DNA from: a virus
Virus record (IMG/VR): IMGVR_UViG_3300035688_000047
Location: 1 to 31,176 of that record
Direction: 5' to 3' (one strand)
Length of the DNA stretch: 31,176 bases
This document shows positions 16,737 through 24,776 of this stretch, one piece after another (the first letter of the stretch is position 1; each line of letters opens with the position of its first letter). Made by a program: the position numbers and the translations under genes. The notes under the pieces are model-generated. The model searched no databases, had not been told where the DNA came from, and was given only the letters and a program-made list of their open reading frames with translations.

Positions 16737-17949
16737 CCCCAGGACGCCCCGGTTCTGGGAGCCGAGGATGTTCCCCATGCTCGGCATCCTCTACGTTGGG
16801 GCTGCCTGCCGGCAGGCAGGCGCAGAGGTGTTGCTCTGGGATATGAACTACTCCGCCGATCCGCCGGTTGAGGAGTGCGATATCCTCATGGTGACGGCGA
16901 ATACCCCGACATGGCCCACGGCCTGCGAGGTTGCGACGCGCATACGGGCAGGGCTGAAGGTGGTGGGTGGCCCGCATCCGACCGCGACGGGGGAACGCGG
17001 GCCGTTCGACCTTGGCTGTAAAGGGCCAGGGGAGCGGGCGGCGATGTGGGCAGTTTCCTACATGCTTGGCAACCCTATGTCTCCGACTGCACCTGCCCCA
17101 GAAGTTTGGCCCGCCTATGACCTCTGGCCCGAACTGGGTCAGGTGAGCGCGTGTGCAGTGGAGGGTGAGGAACCCGAACCTGGGTGTAGCATCATCACCT
17201 CTCGCGGCTGCCCCTACGCCTGCAACTTCTGTGCGAGCGAGGTCATGTGGCACCGGCGGGTACGGTTCCGCGAAGTGGAAGACGTACTGGCCGAGGCCAA
17301 GTATTTGCACGGCAGTTTCGGCATCCGGCAACTGAGCATTAAAGACGATGTTGCCAACCTAAAGAAACCGCGCTTTGCGGAACTCTGTCGGGGGTTCTCT
17401 GACCTGGGCATGAAGTGGCGGATGCACACCCGAACCGATCATGTCAGCCTGGACGAGTTTCGCATGATGAAGGACTGCGGCTGCGTCGAGGTCGGCTTCG
17501 GTGTTGAGAGCGGCAGTCAGCGGATGCTTAACCTTATGGGGAAGGCCAACACGGTGGAGAATAACGAACGGGCGATTGTGTGGGCCAATGAGGTCGGCCT
17601 GCGGCCCCGTATCTACCTCATCGTGGGGTTCCCTGGCGAGACCTGGGAGAGCGTCCACCAGACCCTTGACTTCGTGCGTCGAACGAGGCCGCACCGTGCC
17701 TTAGTCAATAACTTTGTTCCCTATCCAGGTTGCCCTGTCTGGAATAACCCTGCCGCCTTTGGCTGCACTATCGACAAGAGCAACCTTGAGACTTACTGGC
17801 AGGTAGGGTTGGAAGAGGATGAGGGCTTCCAGGCCGCCTTCGATTCCATGACGAGAGAGGAGCTGCGAGAGGCCCGGCGTGTGTTGCAGGAAGCCTGCGA
17901 ACAATTAACGGGCTCGCCGGATCGCCGCAAGGAGGCGGCGCTGGTATGA
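16717..17949 (+). CDS. B12-binding-type radical SAM protein
   Basis: Residues 1-125 resemble the cobalamin-binding Rossmann domain of class B radical SAM enzymes (RVLLVSPRTP start, AACRQAGAEVLLWDMN, VVGGPHPTA). Residues about 155-330 are a radical SAM barrel with the 4Fe-4S motif CPYACNFC (C165, C169, C172). The barrel continues with VGFGVESGSQRMLNLMGK and IYLIVGFPGETWES. Such enzymes methylate unactivated carbon or remodel rings, using radical chemistry. The start is TTG 16717, because the first beta strand begins there and no ATG or GTG is available; it overlaps the previous gene by 20 bp. Context suggests sugar or glycan modification. The substrate is unknown. Confidence 0.85.
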   Translation: MRVLLVSPRTPRFWEPRMFPMLGILYVGAACRQAGAEVLLWDMNYSADPPVEECDILMVTANTPTWPTACEVATRIRAGLKVVGGPHPTATGERGPFDLGCKGPGERAAMWAVSYMLGNPMSPTAPAPEVWPAYDLWPELGQVSACAVEGEEPEPGCSIITSRGCPYACNFCASEVMWHRRVRFREVEDVLAEAKYLHGSFGIRQLSIKDDVANLKKPRFAELCRGFSDLGMKWRMHTRTDHVSLDEFRMMKDCGCVEVGFGVESGSQRMLNLMGKANTVENNERAIVWANEVGLRPRIYLIVGFPGETWESVHQTLDFVRRTRPHRALVNNFVPYPGCPVWNNPAAFGCTIDKSNLETYWQVGLEEDEGFQAAFDSMTREELREARRVLQEACEQLTGSPDRRKEAALV

Positions 17950-19205
17950 GGCCGCCGTATGTTAGGACAGCCATGAAGATCGCCATGATCGGCCTGGGCA
18001 AACTGGGGCTCCCCGTGCTCCTGACGATGGAGAGCAAGGGGCACGAGGTCATGGGCTGCGAGATTTCAGCGGAGGTTCGCAAGAATATCATAGCCCGCTA
18101 CTACCCCAATCACGAGCCTGGGGCGCAGGAACTCCTAGCGCAGAGCAAGTTATGGCTGGGGACGATCTATGAGGCCGTCCAGTTCGCCGACATCATCTTC
18201 GTGGCCGTCCAGACACCCCACGAGCCGCAATATGAGGGCTGTACGCCCTTACCCGATACACGGGCCGACTTTGACTATTCATTCCTCAAGGAAGCGGTGA
18301 GACACATCGCCGAATCCGCAGAGCGGCAACGCAAGGACACAGTGTTAGTCATCATCTCTACCGTCCTCCCAGGCACGATACGGCGAGAGATCATGCCACT
18401 ACTCAACAAGTACATCGACCTGGCCTACAACCCCTCCTTCATAGCGATGGGTGAGACCATCCGTAACTTCCGTCGGCCAGAGTTCACGCTTATCGGCACG
18501 GAGTCTGAGCCACTAACCCTCCTGTTGCGGAAGTTCTACCACACAATCCACCACGAGGCGGTTGTCTCTATGGGTATCGAGGAGGCCGAACTCACGAAGG
18601 TCGCCTACAACACCTTTGTCACGTCCAAGATTGTCTTCGCCAATACCCTCATGGAAATCTGCGACCGCATTGGGGCTGACGTGGACGTGGTGACAGAGGC
18701 TTTAGGTAAGGCCACAGATAGAGTTATATCCCCCAAATATCTGCGGGGTGGCATGGGGGACGGAGGTGGCTGCCATCCCCGCGACAACATCGCACTCTCA
18801 TGGCTGGCACGGAAGTTGGGTCTATCGCATGACCTGTTCGGGTCACTCATGGAGGCCAGGGAGAGACAGGCGCGATGGCTGGCAGAGATCGTCAAGGAGG
18901 AGGCGAAGAAGGCCGAACTGCCCATCGTCATCTTGGGCAAGGCATTCAAGGCTGAGACCAACATCACGGTTGGCAGTCCTGCGTTCCTGCTTGCCAACTT
19001 CCTCGGATGGCCCACGATGTACGACCCCTACGTTGATGGCGCCCCCGAACTATTGGAGCCATGCGTCTTCGTGATAGCCACGAATCACCCTGTATTTCAG
19101 GAGCAGGACTTCCCCTATCCTGTGGGATCAGTGGTGATCGACCCCTGGGGATATATCTTAGACCGGCCAGGTGTGCGGGTACGGCGCATAGGGAGAACAA
19201 GATGA
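17946..19205 (+). CDS. UDP-glucose/GDP-mannose dehydrogenase family protein
   Basis: This family oxidises a nucleotide sugar twice with NAD to the uronic acid. Visible features are the N-terminal NAD-binding motif GLGKLGLP and AYNPSFIAMGETIRNF. The central helix has LTKVAYNTFVTSKIVFANTL, with the conserved lysines. The catalytic cysteine is in GDGGGCHPRDNIAL (C276). The C-terminal domain contains ILGKAFKAETNITVGSP. The 419-residue length is normal. ATG 17946 overlaps the previous stop (ATGA) and has AAGGAGG at 17929-17935; ATG 17973 with AGGA is an alternative that removes nine residues. It presumably supplies a uronic-acid donor to the glycosyltransferases. Its stop overlaps the next start. 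Confidence 0.88.
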   Translation: MRPPYVRTAMKIAMIGLGKLGLPVLLTMESKGHEVMGCEISAEVRKNIIARYYPNHEPGAQELLAQSKLWLGTIYEAVQFADIIFVAVQTPHEPQYEGCTPLPDTRADFDYSFLKEAVRHIAESAERQRKDTVLVIISTVLPGTIRREIMPLLNKYIDLAYNPSFIAMGETIRNFRRPEFTLIGTESEPLTLLLRKFYHTIHHEAVVSMGIEEAELTKVAYNTFVTSKIVFANTLMEICDRIGADVDVVTEALGKATDRVISPKYLRGGMGDGGGCHPRDNIALSWLARKLGLSHDLFGSLMEARERQARWLAEIVKEEAKKAELPIVILGKAFKAETNITVGSPAFLLANFLGWPTMYDPYVDGAPELLEPCVFVIATNHPVFQEQDFPYPVGSVVIDPWGYILDRPGVRVRRIGRTR

Positions 19206-20056
19206 GTGTTCGCTACGGTGCATTAAAGGCCGACCTTCTTTCCCTCATGGGCTGCCTAGAGCGGGAGGGTACTTGCAGTACTGGCGGTGGTGCTGGCCTG
19301 CTGGTCGATGCCGGTGTACTCACCGATCAAGACGACTTCTTCATCGGCAAGCGAATCTACATCCACAACGGCACCTCACAGGGCGACGAGAGAGAGATCA
19401 CGGATTCTGATTCCAGCGATGCGAGCGTGACGGTGGCACCCAACTGGACTACCACCCTCACTAGCAAGATAGACGCAGAATACTTCATCTATGACACCTT
19501 CCGCATAGCCACTGTCAACCGCGCATTGATAACAGCCTTGAGGCTCCTGCGGCGGCATACCCTGCTCCCGATGGTTGACGACACGAGCCTTACGCTTGGT
19601 GATCCGACCCTGGCGGCGACCTATGAACTTACCGTGCCCACTAACTTTGCGGCCGTGCGGGAAATCTGGCGCGAGGATGGTTCCCTGGCTGGTCTCTTCA
19701 CGATGCACATCCCTGGCCCTGGTGACACAGACTGCCCTTGGTGGTATCCCGTGCGGAGCTCCACGCGAAAGATACGGCTGGACAAGGCTATCGCCGACCA
19801 CCACGGCTGGATCGAGAAGGACAAGAAGCTACGGATCGTCGGACAGCAGTACCAGGCCGAACCGACGGATGATGATTCGACCTTTGACATCAACACCGGC
19901 CCACTACTTGTCCTTGCCGCAGCCCTGCTGCGACTCCAACTCCTGAGTCGCGCGGAGGACGTTGCGGCTACCAGAACTGCCCTCGTCAAGGCCCTGGAGA
20001 ACGTGAGCCGTGGGCAAGCCTTCATCCAGGGCAGCGTGATCTTCGAGGAGGCGTGA
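19202..20056 (+). CDS. putative head-tail adaptor protein
   Basis: ATG 19202 overlaps the dehydrogenase stop (ATGA) with AGGGAG upstream. The 284-residue product has a beta-rich N-terminal insert (LLVDAGVLTDQDDFFIGKRI, SQGDEREITDSDSSDASVTV). A helical region follows (IATVNRALITALRLLRRHTL), then a long C-terminal helix (RAEDVAATRTALVKALENVS). The N-terminal helix, middle strands and terminal helices, with position before a nozzle-sized gene, fit the adaptor that joins portal to tail in podoviruses (P22 gp4 or T7 gp11-like role). I infer the role from layout rather than from a diagnostic motif. Confidence 0.55.
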   Translation: MSVRYGALKADLLSLMGCLEREGTCSTGGGAGLLVDAGVLTDQDDFFIGKRIYIHNGTSQGDEREITDSDSSDASVTVAPNWTTTLTSKIDAEYFIYDTFRIATVNRALITALRLLRRHTLLPMVDDTSLTLGDPTLAATYELTVPTNFAAVREIWREDGSLAGLFTMHIPGPGDTDCPWWYPVRSSTRKIRLDKAIADHHGWIEKDKKLRIVGQQYQAEPTDDDSTFDINTGPLLVLAAALLRLQLLSRAEDVAATRTALVKALENVSRGQAFIQGSVIFEEA

Positions 20057-20057
20057 C

Positions 20058-22292
20058 GTGCCCGCATACAGGCAAGTCCTCTCGCTCAACGGCATAGACT
20101 ACCCGCTGGTCTCATTCCAGATAGACCGTATCCGCCCTCTCCGCGTCCAGCAACTCGCCACCGGTGCCCTACGCTGGGACGAGCACATGGGGGCCTACGA
20201 GTATGTAATCAACGACTTCAGCGGCCCCCTGGGCCAGATGCGGATCGAGATGGAGCAGGCCAAGCAGGGGCACCGCATTTACAGCGTTAACTCCCCGACC
20301 TGGGACGGAAGCATGGGCTATCTGACAGGTGTGCCGCAGTTCACCAACCGCATCACTCCCGCACCCGCCATCGCCACCACTAGGGCCATCGTTCCCACTA
20401 GCGTCTGTGTTTCCTCCGACATCGAAGACATAGGCAGCGACCCCCGCCACTATGTGGGCGTGGGGAATGAGGTCTGGCGCTCCGTGAAAGGGGAGCCTAA
20501 GTTTCAGGATTCGGGAACGGCCAACGCCGCCGTGAGCACCAGCAATACGACCCTCACTGACACCCGTGAAGCCTGGGCAACAAACGAGTGGGTGGGATTC
20601 GAGGTCACATGCGGCGGCAAGACCATGACCGTAACCGGCAACACGGCCACTGTGCTAACCGGCGCAAGTTGGAGCGGGGGTGGCAACCCCGGCAACGGGC
20701 TTGCCTGGGAGATGCACGACAGCGTGGTGAGCATCCCAAGCGCGACCCAGATCACGGGGTTCTGCGAAGCGAGCTACACAAAGGGCACCAGCGCCACCAT
20801 GATCCGGCGTATCTGGGTAACTGGTGCCTCTGCGACAGGCGACCACCTTATGAAATACTTGGGCGCGGGTGCCTTTAACGACGATGGAGCCTGGCATACA
20901 GCCCAAAGATACCCGGTGACGGACATCTACGCCGAGAGCACCTGCGTGGCGCGGTGCTGGAAAAATCCAGGGGGCACAACGACAGGCTACCAGGATATTG
21001 TCTGGATCGCGCACCGAGACGGGACCATTGACCTGATAGCTCCCGCCTTTGGTATCGGCGGCGCGTACTACACGCCTCAAGTTTTCATGGGTAGCGGTCG
21101 AGTTCAGTTCCTCGCTCAACGCTTCAACGATATATGGGGCCAGGGCGTGTTCTTCATCACGGGTAGCGAACTGATCAACCTTTACTTTACCGAAGGCGGC
21201 CTGCCGAAATCTCGTCCTATTCCCCCCCTCCCGCCCCTGTTCTGCGGCACCATGTACCAGAACATGCCCACCGTTAGCGATGGTGGTTTGCAGATACATC
21301 AGGTCATGGGTACTCAGACGCGGCGCCTGGACCTACCACCCAACCTGCTGTCCGAGTGCAACGTTCGTAACACTGCTCACTTCCGGGCGAGCATCCGCTT
21401 CCTGGCTTCATCGGGAGACCGCCTGCTGGCTGGCCTTCAGGTCACGGACGACACTTACTACAGCCTCATGCTGGCAGCCTACAACGATGCTATAGGCCAG
21501 TGGCGTATCCTCTGGGCTCACAACGGGGGCACGAGCGTTTCTGACTTCATGGGGACGTATCTAGGGGCAACGCACGCTCCGGCCAACCTTACGGGGGCAG
21601 ACAAACATCTGGTCATTGTCTACAAGGTAGGGACAAACACCCTGGTAGACACCATCCAGTTGCCGCGTGGCCTGGTTGGACAGACAGGGGCCGACGACGC
21701 CTTCAATCTCGCTTCATCTAGCAACTGGGGTCTTCCTGAGTTCGATGCGGGAGACCCCATGTTGGACGGAACGCTGTTTGGCTATCGCCTGCTTTTATAC
21801 GCGAGTCAGGCGACTACTCCATTCCTCGCTATCTTCGATGCGATGGACGGCGCGGCCTACAACGAGGTCGGCGCGAACATCGGACCGACCGTTGGCTGGA
21901 ACGCTGTCCAGAGGCTATTAGGCGATGGGCAGGGCGAGAGTTTCACGACATGCGCCGTGGTTCTCACCGTCCAAGCTAGTACAGACGGAACTCATTGTCC
22001 CGAAATCCACCGCTTCTCATACCTATTCCGCAAACGCGGGGATTGCGCCAGGGACTACACGTTTCAGATCGACGTGGAGGCCTGGCGCGCCAAAGGCCAG
22101 ACCTATGCCTCGCTCTGGTCGAACCTGACCACCGCTTACGAGGCGGAACCGATGGTCGCCATGAGCGTCAAGAGCGAGGGCGTGGCAACGCTACTCAGTT
22201 CTCGATATGTCTCCGTAGAGAACGTGGAGGCGGCACCAACAGACCCGCGCAAGCCGCGCGCCGTACGGGTTCTATGCAGGGAGATGCTGTAG
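20058..22292 (+). CDS. large beta-rich tail protein, nozzle-like candidate
   Basis: GTG 20058 lies one base after the previous stop, with GAGGAGG just upstream. The 744-residue product is rich in beta-forming, Gly/Thr/Ser/Trp segments and has no signal peptide or transmembrane segment. An inserted region near residues 150-235 (TANAAVSTSNTTLTDTREAW, GKTMTVTGNTATVLTG) looks like a small beta domain typical of virion proteins. Its size and its place after an adaptor-sized gene match a podovirus tail nozzle (T7 gp12-like role). No enzyme motif is visible. It could alternatively be a tail hub of another morphology. Confidence 0.55.
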   Translation: MPAYRQVLSLNGIDYPLVSFQIDRIRPLRVQQLATGALRWDEHMGAYEYVINDFSGPLGQMRIEMEQAKQGHRIYSVNSPTWDGSMGYLTGVPQFTNRITPAPAIATTRAIVPTSVCVSSDIEDIGSDPRHYVGVGNEVWRSVKGEPKFQDSGTANAAVSTSNTTLTDTREAWATNEWVGFEVTCGGKTMTVTGNTATVLTGASWSGGGNPGNGLAWEMHDSVVSIPSATQITGFCEASYTKGTSATMIRRIWVTGASATGDHLMKYLGAGAFNDDGAWHTAQRYPVTDIYAESTCVARCWKNPGGTTTGYQDIVWIAHRDGTIDLIAPAFGIGGAYYTPQVFMGSGRVQFLAQRFNDIWGQGVFFITGSELINLYFTEGGLPKSRPIPPLPPLFCGTMYQNMPTVSDGGLQIHQVMGTQTRRLDLPPNLLSECNVRNTAHFRASIRFLASSGDRLLAGLQVTDDTYYSLMLAAYNDAIGQWRILWAHNGGTSVSDFMGTYLGATHAPANLTGADKHLVIVYKVGTNTLVDTIQLPRGLVGQTGADDAFNLASSSNWGLPEFDAGDPMLDGTLFGYRLLLYASQATTPFLAIFDAMDGAAYNEVGANIGPTVGWNAVQRLLGDGQGESFTTCAVVLTVQASTDGTHCPEIHRFSYLFRKRGDCARDYTFQIDVEAWRAKGQTYASLWSNLTTAYEAEPMVAMSVKSEGVATLLSSRYVSVENVEAAPTDPRKPRAVRVLCREML

Positions 22293-22295
22293 ACC

Positions 22296-22763
22296 ATGAC
22301 TTCAGAAATTGAAGTGGCCTGGGCCGCTGGCTTCTTCGACGGGGAAGGTTGCGTTTCAGCGAAGCGTGCTGGTCGCCGGTACAACCTTATGATCGCCGTA
22401 ACCCAGATCGATCTGCGGCCACTACTTAAGATGCGCCGGTTGTTCGGCGGGTTTATATGTGCCCATCCAGCACGAAAGGAAGGTTGGGCGAAGTGGTATC
22501 AGTGGGTAGCCTCAGCTTGCCAAGCGGCACAGGCACTAAAGGCCATGCTGCCCTATCTGATGGTAAAGAGGGAGGTCGCCGAACTTGGTCTCGCACTTCA
22601 GAGAAGCAAGCGGTCTCCAGGTCACCACATAGCTCAGTGTGAGGCAGATCAACAGAGGTGGTATGCCGAGGCTATCAAAGCGCAGAACGCGCTGCGGCCT
22701 GACCAGGATGAGGCCGGTCTTCCCGCCAAACCCACCTCGTCGCAACTAAGGTTGGTAATTTAG
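22296..22763 (+). CDS. LAGLIDADG homing endonuclease, free-standing
   Basis: A 155-residue protein has the single helix motif AWAAGFFDGEGCVSAKRAG (residues 8-26), matching the LAGLIDADG core. The following strands and helices fit (NLMIAVTQID, LLKMRRLFGG). One motif copy implies it works as a homodimer. It would cut a specific site to spread its own gene. ATG 22296 lies 3 nt after the upstream stop, and its TAG directly abuts the next gene's ATG. It therefore sits cleanly between two structural genes without interrupting either, and there is no sign of an intron. Start context GGGAG is 11 nt upstream. Confidence 0.87.
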   Translation: MTSEIEVAWAAGFFDGEGCVSAKRAGRRYNLMIAVTQIDLRPLLKMRRLFGGFICAHPARKEGWAKWYQWVASACQAAQALKAMLPYLMVKREVAELGLALQRSKRSPGHHIAQCEADQQRWYAEAIKAQNALRPDQDEAGLPAKPTSSQLRLVI

Positions 22764-23756
22764 ATGGGCTGGCTTGACCTCTGGAATAAGTACCGTGCGA
22801 TACCATCGGAGCCGATGCTTATCACGTCGCCCGTGCAAAGCGTCGATGCGCCTGTTGTGTCCAGTGTCCCCACAGCCCAGGTGATCAGCGCTGGCCTCAT
22901 AGACGGCGGTGAACTCACCATCGCGTCGGGCCTTATCACCGTCACGAGCACCAAGCACGCCATCGACACGGAGGCAGATGCGGCCACTGACGACCTGGCC
23001 GGGGCCTATGGTGGGAGTGAAGGTAGGCTGCTGTTTATTCACCCTACCGCTGACGCCCGCACCATCGTAGTCAAGCACGACGATGTAGCCGAGGGTGTGG
23101 ACGGCACGCGATTCTGGATGACAGATGACGCTGACGTGTCACTGGACGATCTGGACGACGGAATGCTGCTCATGTGGCGGGCCGACCTAGACACGGCGAC
23201 AGGCGGCTGGCAGGAAGTGGCGCGGGGCACTACGGCTGGGGATTTGGCTGCCCACATAGCCGCTGGCGACCCTCACACCGGCTATCAGAAGGAATCGGAG
23301 AAGGGCGCGGCCAGCGGGTACATGGGCCTGGACGCCAGCGGCTATGGAAACAGCCCACCAAAAGGCCACGACCACACCGCAGCAGGCGATGGCGGTGTCC
23401 TGACCAACGAGGCACATGACGGGTACAGCGAGTTCGCAGCATCGGCAGACCCCGCCGCCCCTGCCGGAACTATTGTCCGTCTCTACAACTCCGCAGGTAA
23501 AATCTATGCACGCACGGCAACAGCGTTCGATGGTCCAATCCATGCCCAGTATCACGAGATAGTCGATGACGTTCATGCTACCACTGCCTGGAAGATGTGG
23601 TACAGCGCCGCCGACGGCAAGATAAATGAAATAACCCTGGGCGCTGATGGGCAGGTTCTAACATCGGCTGGCCCTGCTGCGCCACCCGTCTTCGAGGATG
23701 CTGCGGGCGGCATATCGCAGGCCCAGGTGTTAGCGAGAGTATCGCTCCGAGGATAG
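22764..23756 (+). CDS. tail fibre-like protein, 330 aa
   Basis: ATG 22764 directly follows the endonuclease stop. The N-terminal part (about residues 1-150) is beta-rich with many Asp, Thr and Val, and has LDDLDDGMLLMWRADLDTAT. The middle contains motifs common in phage fibres: AAHIAAGDPHTGYQKESEKG, then GHDHTAAGDGGVLTNEAH, where His-rich turns often bind metal in trimers. The C-terminal part is again beta-rich and ends in a helix (ISQAQVLARVSLRG). It probably forms part of a trimeric fibre or collar. Neighbours are another fibre and a receptor-binding-like protein. The exact role is not established. Confidence 0.68.
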   Translation: MGWLDLWNKYRAIPSEPMLITSPVQSVDAPVVSSVPTAQVISAGLIDGGELTIASGLITVTSTKHAIDTEADAATDDLAGAYGGSEGRLLFIHPTADARTIVVKHDDVAEGVDGTRFWMTDDADVSLDDLDDGMLLMWRADLDTATGGWQEVARGTTAGDLAAHIAAGDPHTGYQKESEKGAASGYMGLDASGYGNSPPKGHDHTAAGDGGVLTNEAHDGYSEFAASADPAAPAGTIVRLYNSAGKIYARTATAFDGPIHAQYHEIVDDVHATTAWKMWYSAADGKINEITLGADGQVLTSAGPAAPPVFEDAAGGISQAQVLARVSLRG

Positions 23757-23759
23757 ATA

Positions 23760-24776
23760 ATGATCATTCTTGACGCGACAGACCGCAGCCTACAAGTTCT
23801 CCTGGCTGGTGCTGTAACCACCAACCAACTCCCCGTCGTGGCCTCCTACGTGGACGTGACGACGACAACCTACGTGCCTGCCACCGAACACACCGCGACG
23901 AACTCGACGACAGCCGTTACCATCGTCTCCGCCCCCGCCGCCTCAACACAGCGGCAGGTGAAGTTCCTCACCGTCCGCAATGCGGACACGGCTGCAGCGA
24001 CCGTGACGATTCAGTACGTGGATAGCGCAGTGACCCGAGAACTGGTCAAGTTCACGCTCGCGGTGGGCGATGTACTTATCTACACGGATGGAGAGGGGTT
24101 CCGAGTATTCGACAGTGCGGGCAGCCTTAAGCAGACGGGCGGCGACGAAGGCCCCCAGGGCGCTCAGGGGACGCAAGGGGACGCTGGTGGTGGCCCTCAG
24201 GGCGCTCAGGGGGCGCAGGGCTCGCAAGGATCACAGGGGAGCCAAGGCAACCAGGGCAGTCAGGGTGCGAGTGTAGAAGGTCCCCAGGGTAATCAGGGCA
24301 ACCAGGGAGCAGCCGGACCCCAGGGCACTCAGGGAAATCAGGGCGCAGCAGGCCCACAAGGAGCTCAGGGCAATCAGGGAGCACAGGGAGCACAGGGCGC
24401 GACTGGAGCCTCAGATCGCGTCATCGAGTTCGTCATCGACGGCGGTGGGACGGCCATCACCACTGGTGTCAAGGGCGATCTCTGGATTCCCTTCGCCTGC
24501 ACTCTTACGGCTTGGCGTTTGCTCGCCGACGCGTCGGGCGCTATCAAGATCGACATCTGGAAGGATGCCGAGGGCAACTTCCCCCCAACCGACGCCGATA
24601 CCATCACCAACGGCCACGAGCCTGAGATTGCTGCATCAGGCGTCTACGCTGAGGACGACGACATAGCCGACTGGGTGGGCGAAGCCATAGATGCCGAGTC
24701 TACACTGCGGTTCAACGTAGACTCCTGCGCCACGATCACGCGCTGTACGATTGCTTTAAAGGTTACGGTGCCATGA
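23760..24776 (+). CDS. collagen-like fibre protein
   Basis: The 338-residue product has a beta-rich N-terminal domain (1-127) and a collagen-like Gly-X-Y region (about 131-217). The repeat is strongly biased to Gln in Y (GPQGAQGTQG, GNQGAAGPQG) and has two short interruptions. A C-terminal beta domain (about 220-338) may trimerise or bind receptor. The collagen stretch should form a triple-helical shaft. ATG 23760 has GAGGA seven bases upstream and lies 3 nt after the previous stop. Its stop overlaps the start of a glycosyltransferase/methyltransferase gene (ATGA), so the two are probably translated together. Glycosylation of the shaft is possible but inferred. Confidence 0.85.
   Translation: MIILDATDRSLQVLLAGAVTTNQLPVVASYVDVTTTTYVPATEHTATNSTTAVTIVSAPAASTQRQVKFLTVRNADTAAATVTIQYVDSAVTRELVKFTLAVGDVLIYTDGEGFRVFDSAGSLKQTGGDEGPQGAQGTQGDAGGGPQGAQGAQGSQGSQGSQGNQGSQGASVEGPQGNQGNQGAAGPQGTQGNQGAAGPQGAQGNQGAQGAQGATGASDRVIEFVIDGGGTAITTGVKGDLWIPFACTLTAWRLLADASGAIKIDIWKDAEGNFPPTDADTITNGHEPEIAASGVYAEDDDIADWVGEAIDAESTLRFNVDSCATITRCTIALKVTVP
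24150..24410 (+). repeat. collagen-like Gly-X-Y coding repeat
   Basis: About 29 near-tandem 9-base units of the form GGN-NNN-CAG encode Gly-X-Gln/Ala triplets. Units such as GGCGCTCAG, GGCAATCAG and GGAGCACAG recur with varied third bases. The synonymous variation argues against very recent expansion, but length variation between relatives is likely. Two breaks fall near 24186 (GGTGGTGGC) and 24272 (a Val-Glu insertion). Confidence 0.85.

Noticed and set aside
24150-24410. Possible CRISPR or DNA-level tandem array
   Set aside because: The periodicity is 9 bases, in frame, and encodes Gly-X-Y triplets; there are no spacers.
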